Of a stretch of DNA of 64,000 bases, positions 18,735 through 26,764 are shown piece after piece. Source of the stretch: an uncultured Allobosea sp. (lineage in GTDB: Bacteria; Pseudomonadota; Alphaproteobacteria; Rhizobiales; Beijerinckiaceae); assembly GCF_945957345.1 (NCBI RefSeq), contig NZ_CAMFKW010000020.1, positions 19,885-83,884 on the forward strand, written 5' to 3'. A program made the translations under genes and the position numbers. Each line of letters begins with the position of its first letter. The first letter of the stretch is position 1. Below the pieces are notes generated by a model. The model ran no database searches and was not told where the DNA came from. It was given only the letters and a program-made list of their open reading frames with translations.

Positions 18735-18742
18735 GTATAGAC
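18735..18742. promoter_or_regulatory. Candidate PhnF operator 1 (phnF-proximal)
   Basis: GTATAGAC fits the GT(A/C)TA(G/T)AC core seen for HutC-subfamily GntR regulators. Read on the minus strand it contains TATAC(T), a likely -10 of phnF. It lies 33 bp, about three helical turns, from operator 2. Confidence 0.6.
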
Positions 18743-18767
18743 CTTTGCCATCAACTCTCCTAGCATA

Positions 18768-18775
18768 GTCTAGAC
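18768..18775. promoter_or_regulatory. Candidate PhnF operator 2 (phnG-proximal)
   Basis: GTCTAGAC is a perfect palindrome and the classic HutC/DasR-type core. It lies 30 bases upstream of the phnG ATG, where it could block the phnG promoter, while operator 1 covers the phnF promoter. Confidence 0.65.
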
Positions 18776-18804
18776 ATTCGGAACTGACCAGCGAGCTCGC
18801 GCCG

Positions 18805-19236
18805 ATGACCCCAAGAACCCCGAGGCAAAGCTGGATGGCGACGCTGGCGCGCGCCTCCCGCAGCGAGATCGAAACCCTGCTCGGCGATCCGCCAGACCAC
18901 GATCTGCTCAAGGCACCGGAGACCGGGACCGTGATGGTCGAGGGCCGGGCCGGTGGCGCCGGCCGCCGCTTCAATCTCGGCGAGGCCACTGTGACGCGCT
19001 GCGTCGTGCGTCTCTCCAATGGGCGTATGGGCTTCTCCTATGCGCTCGGCCGCGACGGTCGGAAGGCACGGCTCGCCGCCCTGCTCGACGCCCGTCTCCA
19101 GGACGAGGCCGAGGGCAGCGGGTTGCATCAGGGCGTCGCCGCGCTCGCCGCCCAGCAGGCGGCTGCTCGCGACCTCGCCTCGCGCAAGGCAGCCGCGACC
19201 AAGGTCGATTTCTTCACACTCGTCAGGGGCGCGTGA
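18805..19236 (+). CDS. phnG: C-P lyase complex subunit PhnG
   Basis: PhnG (143 residues) is a core subunit of the cytosolic C-P lyase complex PhnGHIJ. With PhnI and the other subunits it takes part in displacing adenine from ATP by phosphonate, giving ribose-1-phosphonate-5-triphosphate. Family features are the N-terminal RQSWMATLARAS, TVMVEGRAGGAGRRFNLGEA and TRCVVRL segments. It is the first gene of the phnGHIJKLM operon; its stop overlaps the phnH start (TGATG). Operator 2 for PhnF lies just upstream. Unlike phnC, I see no Pho box in front of it. Confidence 0.92.
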   Translation: MTPRTPRQSWMATLARASRSEIETLLGDPPDHDLLKAPETGTVMVEGRAGGAGRRFNLGEATVTRCVVRLSNGRMGFSYALGRDGRKARLAALLDARLQDEAEGSGLHQGVAALAAQQAAARDLASRKAAATKVDFFTLVRGA

Positions 19237-19838
19237 TGCCGGCCGAAACCATGATCGCTCCCGGCTTCGCCGATCCGGTCTTCCAGTCGCAGGCCGCATT
19301 CCGCGCCCTGCTCGCTGCCCTCTCCGAGCCCGGTACGCTGCAAAGCGTCGCCGCCGAAATCGCGCCGCCGGAAGGTCTTGCCACCGCTACGGCCACCGCC
19401 TTGCTGACGCTGGCCGATTACGAAACGCCGGTCTGGCTGCCGGAAGCCCTGCGCAGCGGCCCCGCCGGCGCTTGGCTGCGCTTCCACTGCGCCGCCGCAC
19501 TTGTCGGAACCCCCGCAGAGGCCGCCTTCGCGGTCATCGATGGCCTGGCGGATGAGCCCAAGCTCTCCACCTTCAATCTCGGCACCGATCAGTTCCCGGA
19601 TCGTTCGACCACCGTGATCGTGCAGGTCCCGGGCCTCGAAGGCGGCCCCGCTCTCACGCTCGCCGGCCCGGGCATCCTCGGCTCGTGCAATATCGCGCCG
19701 CAGGGCCTGCGCCCCGGTTTCACCGATGAATTACGCGAAAACGGCGCGCTCTACCCGCTCGGCGTCGATGTTCTGCTCGCGCATGGCGAGAGCCTGATCG
19801 GTCTGCCGCGCTCGACGCAAGTTGAGGAGGCCCGCTGA
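19236..19838 (+). CDS. phnH: C-P lyase complex subunit PhnH
   Basis: This 200-residue subunit of the C-P lyase core complex is needed with PhnG and PhnI for the first enzymatic step. The start at 19236 overlaps the phnG stop; a GTG at 19233 and an ATG at 19251 are alternatives. The PhnH pattern is visible in FADPVFQSQAAFRALLAALS, PGTLQ and the C-terminal GSCNIAPQGLRPGFTDELRE and FPLGVD-like (YPLGVDVLL) segments. GAGGAGG near the end serves phnI, whose ATG overlaps this stop. Confidence 0.92.
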   Translation: MPAETMIAPGFADPVFQSQAAFRALLAALSEPGTLQSVAAEIAPPEGLATATATALLTLADYETPVWLPEALRSGPAGAWLRFHCAAALVGTPAEAAFAVIDGLADEPKLSTFNLGTDQFPDRSTTVIVQVPGLEGGPALTLAGPGILGSCNIAPQGLRPGFTDELRENGALYPLGVDVLLAHGESLIGLPRSTQVEEAR

Positions 19839-20950
19839 TGTATGTCGCAGTGAAAGGCGGCGAAGCCGCCATCCTCGCCACGCATGACCTCGTCGCCGAG
19901 GCCCGTCGCGGCAATCCGGCCGTGCCGGAAATCTCGGTTGCCCAGATCCGCGAGCAGCAGGCCCTGGCCTGCGCCCGCGTGATGAACGAGGGCTCGCTTT
20001 ACGATCAGGACCTCGCCGCGCTGGCGCTGAAGCAGGCGCAGGGCGATGTCATCGAGGCCGCCTTCCTGATGCGGGCCTATCGCACGACGCTGCCGCGCTT
20101 CGGCTCCTCCGAGCCGCTCGATACCGCCGCGATGGCGATCCGCCGCCGCGTCTCCGCCACCTACAAGGATCTGCCCGGCGGGCAAGTGCTTGGGCCGACC
20201 TATGATTACACGCACCGTCTCTTCGATTTCGCCCTGATGGACGAAGGCGGCGAAGCCGCGCCCCGCAAGGCCGCGGCTCCGCTCGACGCTACCATGCCGC
20301 GCGTCCCCGATATCCTCGGTGCCGAGGGCCTGATGGAAGCCGAGGAGCCGCCGGAAGGCGACCCGCGCCCCTTCGACCTGACCCGCGATCCCGTCTCCTT
20401 CCCGGCCGATCGCGACGTGCGCCTGCAATCCATGGCGCGCGGTGACGAGGGCTTCCTGCTCGGCCTCGGCTATTCCGTGCAGCGCGGCTTCGGCGGCACG
20501 CATCCCTTCGTCGGCGAAGTCCGCGTCGGCGAGGTCGCGGTCGAGTTCGTGCCGGAGGAGCTCGGCTTCGCCATCGATCTCGGCGACATCACCCTGACCG
20601 AATGCCAGATGGTCAACCAGTTCCAGGGCTCGAAGGACGTCCCGCCACAGTTCACCCGCGGCTACGGCCTCGTCTTCGGCCATAGCGAGCGCAAGGCGAT
20701 GTCGATGTCGCTGGTCGACCGTGCCTTGAAGGCGCGCGATTTCGGCGAGGCGACCAACTACCCGGCGCAGCAGGACGAGTTCGTCCTCTACCACGCCGAC
20801 AATGTCGAGGCGGCCGGCTTCGTCGAGCATCTCAAGCTGCCGCATTACGTCGATTTCCAGGGCGAACTCGAACTGATCCGCCGCATACGCAGGGAGCGCG
20901 AGGAGCGGCTTGCACAGGAACAGGAAGCCATGCCGGAGGCTGCGGAATGA
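19838..20950 (+). CDS. phnI: C-P lyase complex subunit PhnI
   Basis: PhnI (370 residues) is the nucleosidase-like catalytic subunit of the first C-P lyase step, in which the ATP base is exchanged for the phosphonate. GAGGAGG at 19824-19830 supports the ATG at 19838. Family hallmarks include MYVAVKGGEAAI, VPEISVAQIREQQALACARVMNEGSLYD, SLGYSVQRGFGGTHPFVGE-like text (LGLGYSVQRGFGGTHPFVGE) and the late HADNVEAAGFVEHLKLPHYV. Both ends overlap neighbouring genes, so expression is tightly coupled within the operon. Confidence 0.93.
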   Translation: MYVAVKGGEAAILATHDLVAEARRGNPAVPEISVAQIREQQALACARVMNEGSLYDQDLAALALKQAQGDVIEAAFLMRAYRTTLPRFGSSEPLDTAAMAIRRRVSATYKDLPGGQVLGPTYDYTHRLFDFALMDEGGEAAPRKAAAPLDATMPRVPDILGAEGLMEAEEPPEGDPRPFDLTRDPVSFPADRDVRLQSMARGDEGFLLGLGYSVQRGFGGTHPFVGEVRVGEVAVEFVPEELGFAIDLGDITLTECQMVNQFQGSKDVPPQFTRGYGLVFGHSERKAMSMSLVDRALKARDFGEATNYPAQQDEFVLYHADNVEAAGFVEHLKLPHYVDFQGELELIRRIRREREERLAQEQEAMPEAAE

Positions 20951-21870
20951 CCATCCATCAGATGCCGGCGGACGATACCAAGCCGGCTTACAACTACGCC
21001 TATCTCGACGAGCAGACCAAACGGATGATCCGTCGCGCCTTGCTCAAGGCGGTCGCGGTGCCCGGCTATCAGGTGCCGTTCGGCTCACGCGAGATGCCGC
21101 TGGCACGGGGCTGGGGCACGGGCGGCATCCAGATCACCGCCGCGATCATCGGCCCCGCCGACACGCTCAAGGTGATCGACCAGGGCGCCGACGACACCAC
21201 CAACGCCGTCTCGATCCGCAAGTTCTTCGAGCGCACGGCCGACGCCCGCACCTGCGAGGCGACGGATGAGGCGACGATCATCCAGACCCGCCACCGCATT
21301 CCGGAGGCGCCGCTGAAGCCCGGACAGGTCATGGTCTATCAGGTGCCGATGCCGGAGCCGCTGCGCCGTCTGGAGCCGCGCGAGGCCGAGACCCGCAAGA
21401 TGCACGCCTGGGCCGAGTATGGGCTGATGCAGGTCAAGCTCTACGAGGACATCGCGCGCTATGGCGAGATCACCAAGACCTATGACTACCCGGTCAAGGT
21501 CAACGGCCGCTACGTGATGGCGCCTTCGCCGATCCCGAAATTCGACAATCCGAAGATGCACATGTCGCCGTCGCTGCAATTGTTCGGCGCCGGTCGCGAG
21601 AAGCGCATCTACGCATTGCCGCCCTATACCAGCGTGCGCAGCCTCGATTTCGAGGATCACCCCTTCCGCATCCAGAGCTGGAAGCAGCCTTGCGGACTCT
21701 GCGGTGCGGCCGACTCCTATCTCGACGAGGTCGTGATCGACGACCAGGGCGGGCGCATGTTCGTCTGCTCCGACAGCCATTATTGCGAGACCCGCCGGGC
21801 GGAAGGCCATCGCGGCGCGATGCTGGGCGATGCCGCCGCGAGCGGCCTGGTCGAGGAGACCACCCCATGA
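20947..21870 (+). CDS. phnJ: Alpha-D-ribose 1-methylphosphonate 5-phosphate C-P lyase PhnJ
   Basis: PhnJ (307 residues) is the radical SAM enzyme that breaks the carbon-phosphorus bond. The cluster motif is complete and spaced CX2CX21CX5C: Cys249, Cys252 and Cys274 bind the iron-sulfur cluster, and Cys280 is the expected thiyl-radical residue. The N-terminal AYNYAYLDEQTKRMIRRALL and the GWGTGGIQ loop are typical. It starts inside the phnI stop (ATGA) and overlaps phnK the same way. All catalytic cysteines are present, so the enzyme should be active. Confidence 0.95.
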   Translation: MTIHQMPADDTKPAYNYAYLDEQTKRMIRRALLKAVAVPGYQVPFGSREMPLARGWGTGGIQITAAIIGPADTLKVIDQGADDTTNAVSIRKFFERTADARTCEATDEATIIQTRHRIPEAPLKPGQVMVYQVPMPEPLRRLEPREAETRKMHAWAEYGLMQVKLYEDIARYGEITKTYDYPVKVNGRYVMAPSPIPKFDNPKMHMSPSLQLFGAGREKRIYALPPYTSVRSLDFEDHPFRIQSWKQPCGLCGAADSYLDEVVIDDQGGRMFVCSDSHYCETRRAEGHRGAMLGDAAASGLVEETTP

Positions 21871-22673
21871 CGCTCCATGTCGCAGCGGCCGAGCTCGCGC
21901 TCGAACCCGCCCCCCTGCTCTCCGTCGACGGCGTCAGCCGCTTCTATGGCGAGCGCATCGGTTGCGCCGATGTCTCCTTCGACCTCTGGCCGGGCGAGGT
22001 GCTCGGCATCGTCGGCGAATCCGGCTCCGGCAAATCGACCCTGCTGCGCTGCCTCGCCGGCATCGACAAGCCCGACGAAGGCGAGGTGCTGTTCAGGGGC
22101 GGAGTCGAGCCCTTGGATATCTACTCGGTGTCCGAGCAGGAGCGCCGCCGCCTGATGCGGACGGCCTGGGGCATCGTCCACCAGAATCCGCGCGACGGGT
22201 TGCGCATGGATGTCACCGCCGGTGGCAATGTCGGCGAACGCCTGATGGATCGCGGCGACCGGCATTACGGCCAGATCCGCGAGCGCGCACTCGACTGGCT
22301 CCAGCGTGTCGAGATCGCCGGCACCCGCATCGACGATCGCCCGCGCCAGTTCTCCGGTGGCATGCAGCAGCGCCTGCAGATCGCCCGCGTGCTGGTCTCG
22401 GAACCACGCCTCGTCTTCATGGACGAGCCGACCGGCGGCCTCGACGTTTCCGTGCAGGCCCGCCTGCTCGACCTGCTGCGTGTGCTGGTGCGGGATCTCG
22501 GCCTCGCCGCGATCATCGTCACCCACGACCTCGCGGTGGCGCGTCTCCTGACCGACCGTCTGATGGTGATGAAGGATGGCCGCGTCGTCGAGCAGGGCCT
22601 GACCGACCAGGTACTGGACGATCCGCACCACGCCTATACGCAGCTTCTCACCTCGGCGGTGCTGAGCGTGTGA
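21867..22673 (+). CDS. phnK: C-P lyase system ATP-binding protein PhnK
   Basis: This 268-residue ABC-type ATPase docks on the C-P lyase core rather than on a membrane permease. The start MTLHVAAAELALEPAP was chosen because it overlaps the phnJ stop and has GAGGA upstream. Walker A is GESGSGKST, the signature is FSGGMQQRLQIARVL and Walker B is LVFMDEPTGGLD. A 45-bp gap follows before phnL. Confidence 0.93.
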   Translation: MTLHVAAAELALEPAPLLSVDGVSRFYGERIGCADVSFDLWPGEVLGIVGESGSGKSTLLRCLAGIDKPDEGEVLFRGGVEPLDIYSVSEQERRRLMRTAWGIVHQNPRDGLRMDVTAGGNVGERLMDRGDRHYGQIRERALDWLQRVEIAGTRIDDRPRQFSGGMQQRLQIARVLVSEPRLVFMDEPTGGLDVSVQARLLDLLRVLVRDLGLAAIIVTHDLAVARLLTDRLMVMKDGRVVEQGLTDQVLDDPHHAYTQLLTSAVLSV

Positions 22674-22718
22674 CCTCGTCACACCCTCGTCACCTCGCCG
22701 GCACAAGGCACTGACCCC

Positions 22719-23414
22719 ATGACCACGATGATTCAGGTCGAGAACGTCGCCAAGACCTTCACCCTGCACAACCAGGGCGGAGCGCGTCTGCCCGTCTTCG
22801 ACAACGTCAATTTCCATGTCGAGGCCGGCGAGGCGCTGGTGCTGGCCGGCGCGTCCGGCGCCGGCAAGTCGAGCCTGCTGCGCATCCTCTACGGCAACTA
22901 CAGGCCCACGAGCGGGGCGATCCGCATCACCCATGCCGGCCGGCCCGTCGACATCGTTGCCGCCGTGCCGCGCACCGTGCTCGACATCCGCCGCCGCACG
23001 CTCGGCTTCGTCTCGCAGTTCCTGCGCGTGATCCCGCGTGTCTCCACGCTCGACATCGTGCGCGACCCGCTGCTGGCGCGCGGCGCCACGCCGGAGACCG
23101 CGACCGAACGCGCCAAGGCCATGCTCGCCCGGCTCAATTTGCCCGAGCGCCTCTGGAACCTCGCGCCCGCCACTTTCTCCGGCGGCGAGCAGCAGCGCGT
23201 CAACATCGCCCGCTCCTTCGTCGACCCCTCCGCTATCATGCTGATCGACGAGCCGACCGCCTCGCTCGACGCCGCTAATCGCGACGTCGTCGTCGAACTC
23301 ATCGCCGAGGCGCGCGCCGCCGGTTCCGCCATCGTCGGAATTTTCCATGACGAGGCGGTTCGCGAACGCGTCGCGACGCGCTATCTCGACATCACCGCTT
23401 TCCGGAAGGCCTGA
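22719..23414 (+). CDS. phnL: C-P lyase system ATP-binding protein PhnL
   Basis: A second ABC-type ATPase, 231 residues, which with PhnK forms the ATP-driven module on the C-P lyase core. Walker A is GASGAGKSS, the signature is [15 protein letters not shown] and Walker B is [12 protein letters not shown]. The [23 protein letters not shown] stretch is typical of PhnL. There are only two bases between its stop and the phnM ATG. Confidence 0.92.
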   Translation: MTTMIQVENVAKTFTLHNQGGARLPVFDNVNFHVEAGEALVLAGASGAGKSSLLRILYGNYRPTSGAIRITHAGRPVDIVAAVPRTVLDIRRRTLGFVSQFLRVIPRVSTLDIVRDPLLARGATPETATERAKAMLARLNLPERLWNLAPATFSGGEQQRVNIARSFVDPSAIMLIDEPTASLDAANRDVVVELIAEARAAGSAIVGIFHDEAVRERVATRYLDITAFRKA

Positions 23415-23416
23415 CG

Positions 23417-24556
23417 ATGCAGACCGTTCTCACCAATGCCAAGCTCATCCTCGAGAACGAGGTCGTCACCGGCACGATCGCCTTCGACAAGACCGGCATC
23501 ACGGCCGTCGACCAGGGCAAATCCTCCCTTCCGGGCGCCATCGATGCCGGCGGCGACTATGTCGCGCCCGGCCTCGTCGAAATGCACACCGACAATATGG
23601 AAAAGCATTTCATGCCGCGCCCGAAGGTCTTCTGGCCGAACGGGCTGGCGGCGGCGCTCGTCCATGATGCGCAGATGGCTGCAGCCGGCGTCACCACCGT
23701 CTACGACGCCGTTTGCGCCGGCACGCCCTTCTCGGCCAAGGATTATCGCAAGGACATCTTCGCCGACGTGATGAAGTCGCTGGCCTATGGCAAGAGCGAG
23801 AACGTCTTCCGCATCGACCATCGCATCCACATGCGTTGCGAGCTGACGAGCCCGCAACTGCTGGAGGACATCGAGCCCTACCAGGACGACGAATTGGTGC
23901 AGCTCGTCTCGCTGATGGACCACACCCCCGGCCAGCGCCAGTGGCGCGATCTCCAGCACCTCAAGACCTATGCGGTCGGCAACGGCAAGACCGTCGCGGA
24001 GTTCGAGGAAGACGTTGAGGTGCGCCAGCGCGAAGGCGCCGCCAATGTCGCGAAGAACTGGCAGGCCGTGGTCGACATCTTCCGCGCGCGCGGCATCCCA
24101 CTCGCGACCCATGACGACACCATCCCCGAGCATGTCGAGGAAGGCGTCGCCTCGGGCGCGGTGATCTCGGAATTCCCGACCACGGTCGAGGCCGCCGCCG
24201 CCGCCAAGCAGCACGGCCTCGCCACGGTCGCCGGCGCGCCGAACGTCGTGCGCGGCGGCTCGCATTCGGGCGGCGTCTCGGTCTCCGAGCTCGCCGAGAA
24301 GGGGCTGCTCGACGGGCTCTCCTCCGACTATGTGCCGGCGAGCCTGCTGCAGGCGGCGGTCAAGCTCAATGCCGACCATGGCATCGCGCTGCCCGAGGCC
24401 ATGGGCATGGTGACCTGGAAGGTCGCCGATATCCTCGGCCTCCGGGACCGCGGCCATCTCAAGACGGGCCTGCGCGCCGATCTCGTGCGCTTCAAGGTGC
24501 TGGGCGCGACCCCGGTTCTCGCCGCCGTCTGGTCGCAGGGCGAGCGCGCATTTTGA
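23417..24556 (+). CDS. phnM: Alpha-D-ribose 1-methylphosphonate 5-triphosphate diphosphatase PhnM
   Basis: This 379-residue amidohydrolase-fold enzyme removes pyrophosphate from ribose-1-phosphonate-5-triphosphate to give the PhnJ substrate. Metal-binding features are visible: VAPGLVEMHTDNMEKHFMPR near residue 55, HRIHMRCE, SLMDHTPGQRQ, and IPLATHDDT with GVASGAVISEFPTTVEAA. The C-terminal ILGLRDRGHLKTGLRADLV is the usual end of the amidohydrolase barrel. Its TGA overlaps a TTG start of the next gene, so the operon continues. Confidence 0.93.
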   Translation: MQTVLTNAKLILENEVVTGTIAFDKTGITAVDQGKSSLPGAIDAGGDYVAPGLVEMHTDNMEKHFMPRPKVFWPNGLAAALVHDAQMAAAGVTTVYDAVCAGTPFSAKDYRKDIFADVMKSLAYGKSENVFRIDHRIHMRCELTSPQLLEDIEPYQDDELVQLVSLMDHTPGQRQWRDLQHLKTYAVGNGKTVAEFEEDVEVRQREGAANVAKNWQAVVDIFRARGIPLATHDDTIPEHVEEGVASGAVISEFPTTVEAAAAAKQHGLATVAGAPNVVRGGSHSGGVSVSELAEKGLLDGLSSDYVPASLLQAAVKLNADHGIALPEAMGMVTWKVADILGLRDRGHLKTGLRADLVRFKVLGATPVLAAVWSQGERAF

Positions 24557-25248
24557 GCAAGCCGCGCTACGCCGTCTATTATGCCCCCGCCGCCGACAGC
24601 GCCCTCTGGCGCTTCGGTTCGACGGTGCTTGGCTATGACGCCTTGACCGGCGAGGACCTGCCCTTCGCCGTTCCGCCCGGATGCGATCCAACGCTGTGGC
24701 CCGGCTTCACCGAGGAGCCGCGCCGCTACGGCTTCCACGCGACGCTGAAGGCGCCCTTCGAACTCGCCGACGGCCGCAGCGAGGAGCAGTTACGCGCCTT
24801 CGCCCGCAACCATGCCGCCGGGCTTGATGCCGTCACGCTGGCGGGCCTGAGCGTCACGGCGCTCGGCTCCTTCGTGGCACTGACGCCGTCCGAGCCGAGC
24901 GAGGCCTTGCAGCGCTTCGCCTTCGCGGCCGTGCAGGCCTTCGAATTGTTCCGGGCGCCACTCTCGGAGGCCGACAAGGTACGGCGCCTCAAGAGCCCAC
25001 TGACCCCGGCCCAGCACGCCTATCTCGAAGCCTATGGCTATCCTTATGTCGGCGACGCCTTCCGCTTCCACATGACGCTGACAGGCTCTTTGCCGGATGA
25101 TCAGGCGGGACCGGTGAAGCAGGCCCTCGAAAGCGCTTACGCAACGGCTGTTCCGACCGGTCAGGTCACGATCGGTCGCTTTGCGCTATTCAGGCAGGAT
25201 GACCGCGCCGGTCGCTTCCGTCTGCTCGACTCCTACGCTTTCGGCTAG
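24553..25248 (+). CDS. DUF1045 phosphonate-operon protein, 2H phosphoesterase-like
   Basis: A 231-residue member of the family annotated as putative phosphonate metabolism protein (DUF1045). The start is TTG at 24553, overlapping the phnM stop (TTGA), and gives the family N-terminus SKPRYAVYYAPAADSALW. Two H-x-T-L motifs, HATL (about residue 60) and HMTL (about 175), are the paired catalytic motifs of the 2H superfamily, which opens cyclic phosphates. No phnP is present in the window. PhnP opens the ribosyl cyclic phosphate made by PhnJ, so this protein may do that step; this is inference. Its stop codon lies within an intergenic repeat that begins at 25245. Confidence 0.85.
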   Translation: MSKPRYAVYYAPAADSALWRFGSTVLGYDALTGEDLPFAVPPGCDPTLWPGFTEEPRRYGFHATLKAPFELADGRSEEQLRAFARNHAAGLDAVTLAGLSVTALGSFVALTPSEPSEALQRFAFAAVQAFELFRAPLSEADKVRRLKSPLTPAQHAYLEAYGYPYVGDAFRFHMTLTGSLPDDQAGPVKQALESAYATAVPTGQVTIGRFALFRQDDRAGRFRLLDSYAFG

Positions 25249-25314
25249 AGCGTTTTCGAGCAAAGTGGACACCGGTTCACATGAAGAAAATGCGACCAGA
25301 CAAAGATCTAGAGC
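25245..25314. repeat. Rhizobiales-type intergenic repeat overlapping the DUF1045 stop codon
   Basis: A 70-base element bounded by CTAGAGC on both sides, with internal AGAGCGTTTTCGAG, ACCGGTTCAC and GAAGAAAATGCG. I recognise this pattern as a repeat frequent between genes in Hyphomicrobiales. The TAG of the preceding gene is part of the left end. An adjoining hairpin at 25311-25348 (GAGCTGCGCC against GGCGTAGCTC) reaches the end of phnN and may stop transcription from both sides. Confidence 0.75.
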
Positions 25315-25346
25315 TGCGCCATGTTGCGGAGACATGCGGCGTAGCT

Positions 25347-25946
25347 CTAGGAGCGATGTCGTCCCAGCGCGCGCAGGACGGCCAGAAGCTCCTCGGCGGC
25401 CTCGGCGACGCTGCGATCGTTCAGGATCGTGACGATCTCGGCACGCTCCGCCGTCAGGGGCGCCTCGCGCTTCAGGCGGGCCGCGATATCGGCCTCGGTC
25501 TCGCGCCCGCGCGCCGCGAGCCGTTGCGCCAATACCGCCGCCGGGGCGGTGATGTTGAGCACGACGACGCGCTCCGCCAATTGCTCGGCCACCGCAATGG
25601 CGGCGCGCGAGACATTGACGATTACCACGGCGCCCGCGCCGATACCGGAAAGCTCGGCCGCCGGAATGCCGTAGCTCAGCCCATGCGCCCGCCAGCTCAG
25701 TGCGAGGCCGCCATCGGCCTCGATCGCTCGGAAACCCGCTTCGTCGCAGGAATCGTGATCCTCGGCACCGGCCATGGCCGGGCGGGTGATCAGGCGGCGC
25801 GCGAAGCGATAGCCGAGATCGCCGGCGAGGCCTGCCCGCGCCGCGTCCATCAGCGTGTCCTTCCCCGCGCCGGAGGGGCCGACCACGAGAACGAGCACGC
25901 CCGTCTGCACGGCGGGAAACGCGATATCAGGAGAGGATAAGGGCAT
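25347..25946 (-). CDS. phnN: Ribose 1,5-bisphosphate phosphokinase PhnN
   Basis: This 199-residue P-loop kinase makes PRPP from ribose 1,5-bisphosphate, the last step that recycles the ribose used by C-P lyase. The Walker A motif is GPSGAGKDT near residue 25, followed by FARRLITRPAMAGAEDHDSC and the lid segment RLAARGRETEADIAARL. It is on the strand opposite to the rest of the phn genes. Its ATG complement (25944-25946) overlaps the ATG of the next plus-strand gene (25945-25947). No clear Shine-Dalgarno is seen for this start; GTG codons 12 and 16 codons further in are alternatives. Confidence 0.9.
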   Translation of the reverse strand: MPLSSPDIAFPAVQTGVLVLVVGPSGAGKDTLMDAARAGLAGDLGYRFARRLITRPAMAGAEDHDSCDEAGFRAIEADGGLALSWRAHGLSYGIPAAELSGIGAGAVVIVNVSRAAIAVAEQLAERVVVLNITAPAAVLAQRLAARGRETEADIAARLKREAPLTAERAEIVTILNDRSVAEAAEELLAVLRALGRHRS

Positions 25947-26568
25947 GGCTGCGAAGAAGCTGGGACTCGAACCGCTGATCGACCCGACCGCCCAGGTGAG
26001 GCAGGCGACGCTCGGCCGCTACACCGCCATCGGTGCGCGCACCATCTTCGCCGAGTCGACGATGGGTGACTACTCCTATGTCGTGAACGACGCGAATGTC
26101 ATTTACACGACAATCGGCAAGTTCTGCTCGATCGCGGCGATGACCCGGATCAACCCCGGCAACCATCCGATGCATCGCGCCAGCCAGTCACATTTCACCT
26201 ATCGCGCCGCCGCCTATTTCGACGATGCCGAGGATGACGAGGCCTTCTTCGACTGGCGCCGGGCGCATGCCGTCACCATCGGCCACGATGTCTGGATCGG
26301 CCATGGCGCGATCGTGCTCGCCGGCCGTAATATCGGCACCGGCGCGGTCGTCGCGGGCGGCGCTGTTGTCACCAAGGACGTCGCGCCCTATACGATCGTG
26401 GCTGGCAATCCGGCCCGGCCGGTGAGGTGCAGGTTCCCTAGCGACATCGCGGAAAGGTTGCAAAACCTCGCCTGGTGGGACTGGGACCACACGCGGCTGC
26501 GCGCCGCGCTCGACGATTTTCGCCACCTCTCGGTCGAGGGCTTTCTGGAGCGTCACGAAGCGGGCTAA
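25945..26568 (+). CDS. Phosphonate-cluster hexapeptide-repeat transferase
   Basis: A 207-residue left-handed beta-helix protein of the hexapeptide acyltransferase type, in the family found next to phn genes. The start MAAKKLGLEPLIDPTAQVRQ has GGAGAGGA at 25930-25937. Repeats run through GRYTAIGARTIFAESTMGDY and IGHDVWIGHGAIVLAGRNIG to the cap IVAGNPARPVRCRF. His residues in NPGNHPMHRASQSHF sit where acetyltransferases of this fold place their base. It may acylate an aminophosphonate or a carbon fragment; the substrate is not known. It does not resemble the GNAT enzyme PhnO of E. coli. It shares its start region with phnN on the other strand. Confidence 0.82.
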   Translation: MAAKKLGLEPLIDPTAQVRQATLGRYTAIGARTIFAESTMGDYSYVVNDANVIYTTIGKFCSIAAMTRINPGNHPMHRASQSHFTYRAAAYFDDAEDDEAFFDWRRAHAVTIGHDVWIGHGAIVLAGRNIGTGAVVAGGAVVTKDVAPYTIVAGNPARPVRCRFPSDIAERLQNLAWWDWDHTRLRAALDDFRHLSVEGFLERHEAG

Positions 26569-26665
26569 ATGGCATTTATCCCGTTGTTATCGCCAGCTTT
26601 TGGGGCTTCCTTTCCCTCCGGCTTCAAGCGCGAATCCGGGATAATACGGCCGGACCTTGTAGAAA

Positions 26666-26679
26666 TTGACCCAGATCAA
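26666..26679. promoter_or_regulatory. FNR/FixK-like binding site upstream of the globin chemoreceptor
   Basis: TTGACCCAGATCAA differs from the consensus TTGAT-N4-ATCAA at one position. It lies 86 bases before the chemoreceptor ATG, where a CRP/FNR-family activator at about -41.5 would place the transcript start near 26714. The rest of 26569-26764 shows no gene. Confidence 0.6.
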
Positions 26680-26764
26680 GACATGCCCTCATAGGTTGTT
26701 AACCTTGTGAGCTCATGGTCGGTCTCCGGCGGAAACGGTTTCCGCCCGAGGCTGGGGACCTCTG

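Noticed and set aside
21780..23348. 522-codon minus-strand open frame opposite phnK and phnL
   Set aside because: It lies over two ATPase genes with complete Walker and signature motifs; shadow frame.
25945..26568. Calling the hexapeptide transferase PhnO
   Set aside because: PhnO of E. coli is a GNAT-fold acetyltransferase; this protein is a left-handed beta-helix with hexapeptide repeats, so only a similar role could be shared.
26576..26644. TTATCCCG and CGGGATAA as a terminator of the hexapeptide transferase gene
   Set aside because: The arms are separated by more than 50 bases and no T-run follows, so a functional hairpin is doubtful.
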